A DNA stretch of 64,000 nt from BJ22 sp021298375 (GCA_046343015.1 JBKDOL010000068.1:59569-123568), one strand, 5' to 3'. Positions 36,701 to 44,411 are shown, numbered from the stretch's first letter. Notes: generated by a model not told the origin, from the sequence alone. Made by a program: numbers and translations.

Positions 36701-36831
36701 CGGTACTCAAAGCCCTTGAGGAAGCCATCATCGGGGCCAGCCCCGGGTCCTTGGGCAGAGAGAGCAGCAACTGCCACGCTCGAAACGGCCAAACTGACTG
36801 CCAACCAAAACTTCAAAAACGGGTGCAACAT
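33703..36831 (-). CDS. Secreted BNR/Asp-box beta-propeller protein (sortilin-like)
   Basis: A 1,042-residue exported protein. A signal peptide (about 1-28) leads into a long double-propeller region with many Asp-box motifs of the S-x-D-x-G-x-T-W type: RTDDGGTTWRN, KSIDGGKTWKA, RSRDGGATWEK, KSSDGGDTWEE, RSDDAGATWQR, RTTDFGKTWTK. After about residue 700 the repeats end and a beta-sandwich-like segment follows, then a helical C-terminus (about 860-1020: SETHRSIKRLRDVRSQLQGL). It corresponds to the VPS10/sortilin-like glycosyl-hydrolase-labelled proteins common in planctomycetes; no glycosidase active site is evident. The ATG at 36831 lacks a clear ribosome site. Confidence 0.88.
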   Translation of the reverse strand: MLHPFLKFWLAVSLAVSSVAVAALSAQGPGAGPDDGFLKGFEYRLLGPFRGGRSAAVEGVIGQPQTYYMGTTGGGVWRTDDGGTTWRNISDGYFGGSIGAVAAAPSDPNILYVGGGEVTVRGNVSSGQGMWKSIDGGKTWKAIGLEDSRHIPRIRVHPKDPNLVYVAALGHLYGPNRERGVFRSRDGGATWEKVLYVNDEVGACDLIIDPSNPRVLYASTWRVLRTPYSLESGGPGSGLWKSSDGGDTWEEISRRPGLPGGTLGIIGVAVSPVDSNRVWAIIEADDGGLFRSDDAGATWQRINDDRNLRQRAWYYSRVYAGPKDREEVYVVNVEFWRSEDGGKKFNSISTPHGDHHDLWIDPADPDRMIVGDDGGAQVSFNRGATFSTYENQPTAQFYRVVADNHFPYRIYGAQQDNSTVRLSHRSSGGFLDERSWEQTAGGESGHIAPDPKNPEIVYGGSYGGYLTRINHQTGESRTVNVWPDNPMGYGARDIKFRFQWNFPILFSRHDPQTLYAAGNALFKTTDEGQSWTQISGDLTRNDPSKMGPSGGPITKDNTGVEYYCTIFAVAESALEQGVIWTGSDDGLLHVTRDAGQTWTNVTPPDLPNWAQINSIEAHPFEPGGLYVAATCYKSDDFRPYLFRTTDFGKTWTKLVTGIGREDFTRVVRADPVRRGLLFAGTENGMYLSYDDGNSWRRFQNNLPLVPVTDLTIKDGDLIVATQGRSFWALDDLTLLRTWDPAWFDGQPHLLGSRPVYRMDGGAGRASATAGANLRAEIPLRFVLGEFAPAKAPRVTLAITDYAGRPVNTYSTQPAAGEKQLGVKPGLNVLAWNLRYDAAETFDGLILWGGGTQGPLAAPGVYKVQLTVGEQVQTGEFEILKDPRSAAGVEDIRAQFDFLIAVRDKLSETHRSIKRLRDVRSQLQGLKQRIGADEKFRTLGEAIDQLVGELTGIEQELYQVQNRSGQDPLNYPIKLNNRLSGLVSVVSDGDNRPTSQATAVRDEVTALIDGQLKQLEVLLGPRLAELNQRARELEVPAIFAGGK

Positions 36832-37299
36832 CGGGCAACTCCCAATCAAGTGGTGTCCATCTGCCCCCATCTTAATTCAAGCTGGCGAGGAATGCTCGAA
36901 GCGGAAAGAGCCGCGACCAAGAGTGCCGCGGACTGCCACCGAGAGCTGGCTGAACCGAAAGAAACGCTGGTTTTGATGCGCTCAACCCGCGGCGCTAAGC
37001 GTCTGGCAGTGGCCGGTTAAGGAGTCTGGCTCGAACGACAGCCTTTGGCAGTCAGCTCGAGAGCCGACTCCGAGCTCCCGAACCGGGCAAGCTGGGCAAG
37101 CCGGGAAAACGCCAAGCCAATTCGGTCTCAAAGGTCGAAATTTTCTTCACATTTCTTCACATTTCACCACCGACAAGACCGCTCTGAAAGCTCTTTGAAT
37201 GTCGATAGGAGACTGGCGAATACACAAGCTTTTTGGTCTGGGCAAACATTGCCGCTAGCATCCCGGCCCCCCCCCTTTCAGCAGACAATTGAACCACCC
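36832..37299. other. Divergent gap between BNR and porin genes
   Basis: A 468-base region with the promoters of both genes. The only structure noticed is the T/C-rich direct repeat at 37145-37170 upstream of the porin. Confidence 0.45.
37145..37170 (+). promoter_or_regulatory. Direct repeat CTTCACATTT upstream of porin
   Basis: CTTCACATTT occurs at 37145 and 37155, followed by a partial third copy TCACCAC. Direct repeats of this sort are typical of response-regulator sites; PhoB/PhoP boxes are direct repeats of a TTCAC- or TGTCA-like core with an 11-bp period, whereas the period here is 10. The neighbour is an OprO/P-type porin, which makes a phosphate link attractive but unproven. Confidence 0.3.
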
Positions 37300-38892
37300 A
37301 TGCGTTTTCGAAAGATGGAACGAGCCTGCATCTACCTGAGCCTGTTGCTTGGCTGGCTGGCCGTCCCCAGTGGGTCGGTTGCCCAAAGCCCGGAGCAGGG
37401 CGGCTTGATCATTCCGGCCCCTGGCAGCGTGGCCGGCCCACTTTCGCCCCGGCCAGCGACGCCGCTGCGTTCTTTCCCCCCGCGCTCGGAAGAGAGCGAG
37501 CGTCTCCCTTGGCAGCGCGCGAGCTTTCCGCAATCGGGTGAATCCCAAGACCCGACGCTGCCGGTACTGGAGAGCCCTCCTGCCCCAGTAGCTCAAGAGC
37601 AGGCAGACGCTGCAGCTTTGGACAAAGACTCAAAAGAGGCTCAGCCGTCCGAGAAAAAGGAAGACGAGGAGAAAGAGAAGAAGGAAGACAAGAAAGAAGA
37701 AAAGAAAAAAGACGAGGAAAAGAAGTGGTACGAGAAGTACCGCTTTCGGGGTTACGCCCAATTGCGGATGAATGAAGTCCTCGAAGAAGAGGGGGCCGAT
37801 GCCCAACTGGTGGGCGATAGTGGAGTGGGTGATGGCCAAAGTTTCTCGCTGCGGCGAGCTCGGTTGATTTTTCAAGGTGATATCACGGACCGGATCGGCG
37901 TCTACCTGCAGCCCGATTTCGCAGCCACCCCCAACGGAGCAGTCGATTCAATTCAGTTCGTTCAAATACGTGACTGGTACAGCGACATCCACCTGGACGA
38001 CGACAAAGTCTACCGTTTCCGGGTTGGTCAATCGAAGATTCCTTACGGCTGGGAGAACATGCAGTCCAGCCAAAACCGTTTGCCTCTCGATCGTAACGAC
38101 GCCCTGAACAGCGCCGCCCGCAACGAACGCGATTTGGGTGTCTTCTATTACTACACCCCGAAATCCGCTCAAGAGCTGTTCAAGTATGTGCTCGACGAAA
38201 ACCTCAAGGGCTCAGGCAACTACGGCTTGTTCGGCATGGGCTTTTACAACGGCCAAGGCGGCTCCTTCCGTGAACAAAACGACAACCTCCACTTCATCAC
38301 CCGCCTCGCGGTACCGAAAGTGCTCTCCAACGGACAGATCGTCGAGTGGGGCCTGATGGGCTACACCGGCATGTACTCCGTCCTCGGCTCGCCCATCAGT
38401 CCACTGGGCGCAGGCCCGGCCGTCACGCCGCTGGGAACCAGCAATACGAATAACCCGGACGGGATTGTCGACAAGCGAGCCGCCGCCACGTTCGTCTACT
38501 ATCCCCAGCCCTTGGGCTTTCAAGCCGAATGGACCGTGGGCCGCGGGCCGGGACTGAATGACGCGCAAACAGAGGTGATCGACCGGTCGCTCTACGGAGG
38601 CTATGCCATGTTGATGTACCGATATGTCACCTGTGACCACGGCGAGTTCTGGCCATTCGCGAGGTACAACTACTACCAGGGTGGTTACAAATCCGAACGC
38701 AATGCGCCCTACTCCCACATTGAAGAATGGGAACTCGGCTTGGAATGGCAATTCAACAAGAGCCTCGAATTGGTCACGATGTATACCTTCACCGATCGGA
38801 CCAACACCCGCGCGATTGGCTCGGCCAACACCGAGTCTTACGAGCAATTCGTCGGCGACCTGCTCCGCTTCCAACTGCAGTGGAATTATTAG
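37300..38892 (+). CDS. OprO/OprP-type outer-membrane porin
   Basis: A 530-residue outer-membrane beta-barrel of the phosphate-selective porin O/P family. A signal peptide (about residues 1-29, ending GSVAQS) is followed by a Pro-rich stretch and a very charged Lys/Glu segment (about 110-145) that may form a coiled coil. Then comes the barrel, opening with YRFRGYAQLRMNEV and FSLRRARLIFQGDITDRIGVYLQPDF, the family signature. The last residue pattern (FQLQWNY, aromatic C-terminus) is right for barrel assembly. The charged periplasmic segment resembles the spacer of SLH- or coiled-coil-anchored porins. ATG 37315 is an alternative start. No phosphate genes are adjacent. Confidence 0.87.
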   Translation: MRFRKMERACIYLSLLLGWLAVPSGSVAQSPEQGGLIIPAPGSVAGPLSPRPATPLRSFPPRSEESERLPWQRASFPQSGESQDPTLPVLESPPAPVAQEQADAAALDKDSKEAQPSEKKEDEEKEKKEDKKEEKKKDEEKKWYEKYRFRGYAQLRMNEVLEEEGADAQLVGDSGVGDGQSFSLRRARLIFQGDITDRIGVYLQPDFAATPNGAVDSIQFVQIRDWYSDIHLDDDKVYRFRVGQSKIPYGWENMQSSQNRLPLDRNDALNSAARNERDLGVFYYYTPKSAQELFKYVLDENLKGSGNYGLFGMGFYNGQGGSFREQNDNLHFITRLAVPKVLSNGQIVEWGLMGYTGMYSVLGSPISPLGAGPAVTPLGTSNTNNPDGIVDKRAAATFVYYPQPLGFQAEWTVGRGPGLNDAQTEVIDRSLYGGYAMLMYRYVTCDHGEFWPFARYNYYQGGYKSERNAPYSHIEEWELGLEWQFNKSLELVTMYTFTDRTNTRAIGSANTESYEQFVGDLLRFQLQWNY

Positions 38893-39042
38893 ACGCTTCC
38901 CAGCGGGCTAGTCAGCGCTCCAACGACGTGGGGTCAGGGGGAGGCGAAGAGGGGCTCGCGGGGGCTGCGACGGTTATTCAGTCCAAGCGGCGGCGTAACC
39001 CTGGCGAGCATCGACAACCAAGCGATTGATTTGCGGATCAAC

Positions 39043-39072
39043 AAAAAACCCGCCGGACGGCTCCGACGGGTT
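39043..39072 (-). terminator. Terminator after the FG-GAP gene
   Basis: On the minus strand AACCCGTCGGA and TCCGGCGGGTT pair over 11 bp with one mismatch around a 4-base loop, and six T (TTTTTTGTT) follow. It lies 33 bases beyond the FG-GAP stop codon. On the plus strand the same hairpin could weakly end porin transcription. Confidence 0.85.
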
Positions 39073-39105
39073 TGGCGTTTCAGATCAAGGCCTGGCATAC
39101 TTTCT

Positions 39106-40401
39106 CTACTTGGTCGCGGTCGGCTTGGGCTTTTGCAGATAGAGCCAGACGAAGCCGGTATTTTCTGCTTGCTGAAACTCACTCTGCCCAGCAAACAGCT
39201 TCTGGATTTCGGCTTGGGTTTCCTGCATTGCCTTGGTCACGTCTTCTGGGAGTTCCTCTCCTTTTTCACGCGCGGCCATGTATTGCTCCATGATCGGCTG
39301 CTGCTTCCGGGCCAACTCCTGCAGTGCCTCGCGATGAGCCTCGCGCTTCTGCTCAAACTCTTCCAGGCTCAAGCCTTTGGCAGGCTGGATCAAACTGGCT
39401 GAGTCCCCGACCAGCAAGTCAAGCAACCCGTCACCATTCCAATCGGTCGCCCAAACGCGCGTCGACTGCGAAGGCTGAATGCTCGTCCCCTCGCTCAAGA
39501 GCTGTTCGGACTGCTGGCTCGCCGGAATCAGCCTTTGGAACTCGCTCCACGTTGGCTCCGATCGGGTCCCGGTGTTTTCAGCATAAAGCACACCGCCATT
39601 GCCACTGCCGCTGAGCAGGTCCAAATCGCCATCGCCATCCCAGTCAACCAGGTGCGGCGCCGAGTGGTAATCGGGCGACTTGAGAGCGAGCTTCTGCGGC
39701 GTGGTCACCAAGGCCGGCTTCTCTGCCGTTCCCTTGTTTTCGTAAAAGAAAAAATCCTGTCCGAAGCAGCCGACCACCAAATCCAAATCGCCATCGCCGT
39801 CATAATCGACCGCATGCTGCTGGACGCATATGATCGACGTCTGGTTTGATTCATCTTCCGCCAGAGCCTCATTCAGCAGCGGCTTGCCCTCACCGCTGAG
39901 CAAATCAATCGACTCGGCGAAGTCCAGTCCGCCGCGGCCGGCGAGCAGTTGAATGTGTCCTCCGTCCGCGCCTTCTGTCCAGTAGCAGCCACTGAGGATG
40001 TCGAGCTTGCCGTCGCCGGTCCAATCCACAAACTGTGGAGTTGAGCTGGTGCATCACCAGACTCCGGGCACGATTGCCCGTTCCTCGCCAGTCTTCAGCC
40101 ACTGGGCCGCAGCCAATCTGGGGGTCTGCCCCGGCTCGGCGAGGTTTTTGAAGAACTGCATGTGGCCTTGATTAAACTGGCCGACGATCAGATCCAGTTT
40201 GCCGTCGCCGTCGACATCAGCGACCGTCGGGCAGGCGTAGCCAGGCGACTCGACCTTGATTGGTTGCGCATCGGCCTCCAGCCGCACGGGCGGCTCGAAC
40301 TCCGATTCCTGAGCCGACAGGCGAGCGCCGCCCGGGCTGCCAGCAACCGCCGCCGAAACTCCCAAGATTGCAGTCAGCAACAACCGCCAATTTCGCTTCA
40401 T
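39106..40401 (-). CDS. FG-GAP repeat protein with in-frame TGA, candidate selenoprotein
   Basis: Read through one TGA (40056-40054), this is a single 431-residue exported protein. A signal peptide (1-31) is followed by five FG-GAP/VCBS calcium-binding repeats (about 62-74, 125-138, 199-212, 253-266, 319-332) and a Glu/Gln-rich coiled coil (about 345-405). TGA is codon 116; codon 117 is TGC (Cys). The second FG-GAP repeat starts eight residues later in the same frame, so the protein is interrupted without frameshift. A hairpin fitting a bacterial SECIS sits 20 nt downstream. The start has AAGGGA eight bases upstream. Alternatives are a recent nonsense mutation or a base-call error. It is 47 bp after the coiled-coil gene and ends at a good terminator. 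Its molecular function is unknown. Confidence 0.75.
40021..40056 (-). promoter_or_regulatory. Putative bacterial SECIS element with its UGA
   Basis: Minus strand, 5' to 3': TGA at 40056-40054, TGC, then CCAG (40049-40046) pairing with TTGG (40024-40021), a 6-nt bulge CTCAAC, and a 6-bp upper stem TCCACA/TGTGGA (40039-40034 with 40030-40025) closed by the loop GTT (40033-40031). Twenty nt separate the UGA and the loop. Bacterial SECIS elements need a hairpin just 3' of the UGA with a small loop that has G at position 1 or 2, about 16-37 nt away; all these hold. Confidence 0.6.
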
Positions 40402-40448
40402 AACATTTCCCTTCGCATCGCTCCTCAAAAACACCATTCCCCCGGCAA

Positions 40449-41099
40449 CTACTTATCACCCTCTTCCAAGGCCGAAAGCCGCTGGTCTTGCCGAATCAGG
40501 TCTTCGTTGAGGTGATCAACTTGCCGCTGCAGGCTGTCTACAATCTCCAGCAGATTCTCCGGACTGTCCAATAGTTGCCGATTCAATTTGGCCAATCGCA
40601 CGCGGATCTCCTGTCGCTTCACTTCATCATTCTTGACCGGCAGCCCTTTCGCCTGGAATTGCTGCAGATTCGTCAAGTTGACTTCGGCGAGGCGAATTTT
40701 TTCATCGGCGTACTTCTTGCGGAGCTTTTCCACATCGCCGGTCGAGGGCATCAGCGCCTGATTCAACTGCTGGCGAGCAATCTCGACGTTCGAGCGGAGC
40801 CGCTCGAGGATGACATCGGGAACGGAGCGCATGCGAATGTAGGAGGCTCGGTCCTTTTCCGGAATATTGATCAACAACACCGCCTCGATCTCGCGGTTAA
40901 AATCCTCGGCCAACTTCAACTCGACCAAGGCCAAGTCGAGATTGGCCTGAGCCAACTCAACCCGCAGCTTGTCGGCGGAGGGAGGAGTTGACGATTTGGC
41001 CGGGTCCTGGGCGAATCCGGCACCGACCCACCAGCCCAACACAAAACCCCAAATCGCAATCTTGCAGAACCAGTTGGATCGCCCCATCAGTCTGTTCAT
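40449..41099 (-). CDS. Secreted coiled-coil protein
   Basis: A 216-residue exported protein. A signal peptide (about 1-30, ending GAGFAQDP) is followed by an almost wholly helical chain, with heptad-like patterns at about 42-75 (LRVELAQANLDLALVELKLA) and 130-210 (EKLRKKYADEKIRLAEVNLT, RQVDHLNEDLIRQDQRLSAL). No domain is recognised. The start at 41099 has GGGGA upstream. It is first in a two-gene operon with the FG-GAP candidate selenoprotein, whose own C-terminus is also a coiled coil, so the two may interact; that is inference. Confidence 0.8.
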   Translation of the reverse strand: MNRLMGRSNWFCKIAIWGFVLGWWVGAGFAQDPAKSSTPPSADKLRVELAQANLDLALVELKLAEDFNREIEAVLLINIPEKDRASYIRMRSVPDVILERLRSNVEIARQQLNQALMPSTGDVEKLRKKYADEKIRLAEVNLTNLQQFQAKGLPVKNDEVKRQEIRVRLAKLNRQLLDSPENLLEIVDSLQRQVDHLNEDLIRQDQRLSALEEGDK

Positions 41100-41311
41100 T
41101 TCAGCATTCCCCGCTTGAGTTTCAGGCGTTTACTGCGCCCTCGGTGCAACGTTACCTGTCGCCGTGTATCTGCCCATTCCCGAAAGGATTTTCGCAAAAC
41201 GGGCAAATCAGATTCCTTATTTCAGATTAACCGGTCAGCCGCAGTCTTTCGACTGCTGATTTCCGGTTCCCAACTTTTCGCTGTTCCGCGAATGCTTGCC
41301 GCCCCTGCAGG

Positions 41312-42340
41312 CTAGCGGGCGAGATAATCGACGACGACTGCCCGCTGAATCAGCGGCAAGGCTTGCTTGACGAATTCCTGATGGGCAGGGTGCACAATGT
41401 AGGCATCTCTGTCAGCGGCCGTCTCAAAACCAAGAGTGAAGCAATGGGTCAGTCCCTCGCTCAGCTTCTCTGGGCTGATGTCGGTGCCCGCCTCGTATGA
41501 CTTGACTTCTGAAATCTTCCCCGGGAGCTGGTCGAACAAATCGCAGACTCGGTTGATTTCCGCCACGGTTGCCGTCGGCTTGAACTGAAACAGGACAACG
41601 TGCCTGACCGCCGTGGCTGAGGCGACGGCGACGATCGAGCGTTCCAGGCAGTCCTTGACCAGTTCATTGCCAGCGGGATTGAGATGCACCCCATCGGTGG
41701 TCAGCACGCCACTGGGCTTGTTCTCCGGATTGCGGATTTTCAGGTCGTGCACAAAGAGTTTGCGCAAGTCGACAAGAAACGCCCCCGTCTTGGCCGCCAC
41801 TTCGCGACTGATCGCCGCGTACTCTTCCAGCATCTGGTCCAAGTCGTTCGTCCCATCATGCCGCTCGCCGATGACACTCGGAGTACAGAGAATCACTCGG
41901 GCGCCGGCGGCATTGATTTTGGTTATCAGGTCCTCAAGACCGGCCCGGTATTTGTCACTCGGCGTTCCCTTGCCGCTTTGTGAATGCCAGACGTCGTTGA
42001 TTCCGATGTAAATCACGACGAGGTCGGGCTGCTTTGCAAGTACATCCCGTTCGAGGCGAGCTTGCAGGTCGGGCACCTTGTGTCCGCTGATCCCGGCTCC
42101 GACCAGTTCGAACTTGCGACCGGTCGGATGCGCCTCGAGTGCCGTCTGCAGCTGGGTGATGTACCCCTCCGGCCCGACTGCTGCCTGGGTGATCGAATCG
42201 CCAAAGAAGACAACCCGGCAGGCTTTTGCTTCCTGCGCTTTGCCCCCTGTCGGCAAGACTGCGGCGAATCCGAACAAAGCCAACGCACTCAACAGTCCAA
42301 CCGAGCCCAACTGGGCTGACCACAACTCGCGGGCAATCAT
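41312..42340 (-). CDS. SGNH/GDSL hydrolase fused to a Dabb domain
   Basis: A 342-residue exported protein. After a signal peptide (1 to about 35) comes an SGNH esterase domain: block I VVFFGDSIT with the nucleophile Ser49, block II AGISGHKV, block III YIGINDVWH, block V TDGVHLNPAG with catalytic Asp and His near 218-221. From about residue 245 a second domain begins (VRHVVLFQFKPTATVAEINR) and runs to the end; it matches the stress-responsive A/B barrel (Dabb). The substrate of the esterase part is unknown; carbohydrate or lipid esters are usual. The start is supported by GGGAGA nine bases upstream of ATG 42340. Confidence 0.87.
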   Translation of the reverse strand: MIARELWSAQLGSVGLLSALALFGFAAVLPTGGKAQEAKACRVVFFGDSITQAAVGPEGYITQLQTALEAHPTGRKFELVGAGISGHKVPDLQARLERDVLAKQPDLVVIYIGINDVWHSQSGKGTPSDKYRAGLEDLITKINAAGARVILCTPSVIGERHDGTNDLDQMLEEYAAISREVAAKTGAFLVDLRKLFVHDLKIRNPENKPSGVLTTDGVHLNPAGNELVKDCLERSIVAVASATAVRHVVLFQFKPTATVAEINRVCDLFDQLPGKISEVKSYEAGTDISPEKLSEGLTHCFTLGFETAADRDAYIVHPAHQEFVKQALPLIQRAVVVDYLAR

Positions 42341-42623
42341 CAGTATTTCTCCCAAGCATGTTTCGGGGATCAAGCGATCCCTCCGAGCTGGGCAAATTCT
42401 AACAGCTTCGAACGGCAATGCAGCCACGCACGGGAAAGGCGAGCCGGAACTGAGGGAGCTGTTGAGCTCCCGAGGGAACATGCACCGGCCGGTTGGAGCC
42501 ATGAACTTCGGGTTGACCGCGGGGAAACAGATCGGGGACAATCGGGCCAAATGGACCGAGCCGACCATGCGCCCACCCCGCGCCGTGTCACTTGCCCTGA
42601 GGCTCAATCAAGAGGAACTTCTT

Positions 42624-43430
42624 ATGGCCGTGATGGAAAACGTCAAAGTCGTCAACAGCCTGGTCCGCACGGTTCTGCTTCTGGGAGCCGTCGGCGGGCT
42701 CGGGTATGCCGGCTGGTATGGCTACGAGAATTACGTTGTGCCAGCCCAGCAAGCCAAAATCGCCCTGGCCGAACTGGAGTCAATGCAAACTCGCTTCACG
42801 GCGCTGGAAAAGGACTTCAAACTGCAGGAAGCGGAACTCGCCAAGGCGAAACTGGAAAACGAAAAGCTGCAGACTTCGCTCAAGCTGCTCAAAATCGATC
42901 GCCGCCTGGCCAACGTCAAGGTCCTGGAAAAAGGAACCAGCGCCGCAGGAGAACCTTTTCTCGAGGTGGAATTCGTTGAAGTAAATAAGGAAGGCAAGCC
43001 GGTAGGTGAGCCGCGGCAATTCAAGCTGCGTGGCGACAAGCTGTATGTCGACTGCTGGCTGGTCAAATTCGAAGACCAGTATATCGAGCAGGCCGACGCG
43101 CTCCGCTCGGCGTCACTTTGTGTTTTTCGCAGTATCTGGGGTGACCTCGATGGCCCCAATGGCGGACACTCTTTGGATCGGCAGGGAGAGGGGGTGACCG
43201 CGCCGGGAATCTACGCCAGCTTCGCCGATGCCAATCCGTTTGAGGCCCAGATTTGGCAGGACTTCTGGACCGTCGCCAACGACCCGCAAAAGCAAAAGGG
43301 ACTGGGTATTCGGGCCAATCACGGCCAAGTCAATTACGTCCTGGTTGAACCAGGTCAGGTGTATCAGATCGAAGCTCGAGCCAGCGACGGGGTCTCAATT
43401 CGCCCGCTGGAGAAAAGCCCGGCTGAGTAG
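42624..43430 (+). CDS. Membrane-anchored coiled-coil protein
   Basis: A 268-residue protein with one N-terminal membrane segment (about 13-33, LVRTVLLLGAVGGLGYAGWY). A coiled coil follows (about 40-95, LAELESMQTRFTALEKDFKL and AKAKLENEKLQTSLKLLK). The remaining 165 residues form a compact domain with no recognised family (LRGDKLYVDCWLVKFEDQYI, IWGDLDGPNGG). It is not processed as a secreted protein, so it is probably an inner-membrane protein facing the periplasm. The start has AGAGGA eight bases upstream. It lies 51 bp before cutA on the same strand. Confidence 0.8.
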   Translation: MAVMENVKVVNSLVRTVLLLGAVGGLGYAGWYGYENYVVPAQQAKIALAELESMQTRFTALEKDFKLQEAELAKAKLENEKLQTSLKLLKIDRRLANVKVLEKGTSAAGEPFLEVEFVEVNKEGKPVGEPRQFKLRGDKLYVDCWLVKFEDQYIEQADALRSASLCVFRSIWGDLDGPNGGHSLDRQGEGVTAPGIYASFADANPFEAQIWQDFWTVANDPQKQKGLGIRANHGQVNYVLVEPGQVYQIEARASDGVSIRPLEKSPAE

Positions 43431-43481
43431 TCGTTCCGCTCGCCATTGCGCAGCTCCAAGGATGTCCCCCCAGTTCACACG

Positions 43482-43814
43482 ATGCACGGCAAAACTTACC
43501 TGCAAATTACGACCACCTGCGATGACCGCCAGGCACTCGAGCAACTGGCGAGGCTGTTGATTGCCGAAAAAATCGCGGCCTGTGCTCAATTGAGCGGACC
43601 TCTGCACAGCCACTACTGGTGGGAGGGAAAGTGCCAGTCCGCTGAGGAATGGCAGCTGCAAGTCAAGACGCGCGATGAGTTTCAGGCCGCAGTCTACGAG
43701 CTGGTCGCGAAGAACCACCCCTACCGAGTCCCGCAGCTTGTGACTACGCGGCTGGAACATGTCGCGGCAGACTATGCAAGTTGGATTGACGAATCGCTGA
43801 AGCCCGCTGGGTGA
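43482..43814 (+). CDS. cutA: Divalent cation tolerance protein CutA
   Basis: A 110-residue trimeric, signal-transduction-like protein. The core YLQITTTCDDRQALEQLARLLIAEKIAACAQLSGPLHSHYWWEG matches CutA in layout, with the conserved Cys of AACAQ and the WWEGK motif; then EEWQLQVKTRDEF and NHPYRVPQLV (the conserved HPYxxP). The role in copper tolerance is debated; the family is mainly a stable trimeric scaffold. ATG 43482 is the first codon matching the family; no strong ribosome site precedes it. Confidence 0.93.
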   Translation: MHGKTYLQITTTCDDRQALEQLARLLIAEKIAACAQLSGPLHSHYWWEGKCQSAEEWQLQVKTRDEFQAAVYELVAKNHPYRVPQLVTTRLEHVAADYASWIDESLKPAG

Positions 43815-44018
43815 GTCGCTGTTGCTTGCCTGACGCCCTGACTTTTCGGAAAAAAGGGGAAGGTTGCCAGACGGGGAGTCTCGCGGTTTAACCTAAACGC
43901 GTCTATTGCTGCCCGCGACGGCGTTCGGCCCCGTCAGCCCCGAGGGGGGCGACAAATTGAGGCGCCAGCAAACTTGCCTTTCGCGTCCCACTCCACAGTG
44001 AAACTCCACAGCGAAACG

Positions 44019-44411
44019 ATGACTGAACTGCACCTGTTTTTGCACTACCTCCCGCCTGAGGTTCACTCCGCAGCTGCATTGGGGGGCCAACTCGCCGGTC
44101 CGATCCCAAACTGCCCGATCCCGATCGAGTTTGACGAGGTGATGGCTCGGTTCAATCGCCTGCCGGGGGGATACTGCGAGCCGGACGGGGCGTGGGGCTG
44201 GAACACGGCTGACCAAATGACGCGAACCGGTGGAACAATGCAAGCCTTTGGCGAGCAAGTCATGTGCGTCGAAACGTGGGGGCAGATTGCCGCCCGGGAT
44301 TGGCCACGGCTGCTGGAAATGTTCGGCCTGAGCAGCGATTCGGCGGTCGTCCAACTGGTGGAGCAGGGGGTCTTTCTTTCGGCCGATTCGTTTGCTGAGC
44401 AACTTTCCTGA
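44019..44411 (+). CDS. Conserved-looking hypothetical protein
   Basis: A 130-residue protein without signal peptide or membrane segment. It begins MTELHLFLHYLPPEVHSAAA and has four cysteines and a Trp/Gly-rich middle (GGYCEPDGAWGWNT), then a helical C-terminus (RDWPRLLEMFGLSSDSAVVQ). Composition and codon pattern are protein-like and the frame is unbroken, but I do not recognise a family. ATG 44019 is chosen because upstream residues look random. It sits between cutA and the Cys/Met-metabolism enzyme, same strand. Confidence 0.6.
   Translation: MTELHLFLHYLPPEVHSAAALGGQLAGPIPNCPIPIEFDEVMARFNRLPGGYCEPDGAWGWNTADQMTRTGGTMQAFGEQVMCVETWGQIAARDWPRLLEMFGLSSDSAVVQLVEQGVFLSADSFAEQLS

Noticed and set aside
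39106..40401. Two separate FG-GAP genes instead of one interrupted gene
   Set aside because: The downstream part would have to start at a GTG inside an FG-GAP motif with no ribosome site and no signal peptide, while the upstream part would end in the middle of a domain. Same frame and direct continuation favour one gene.
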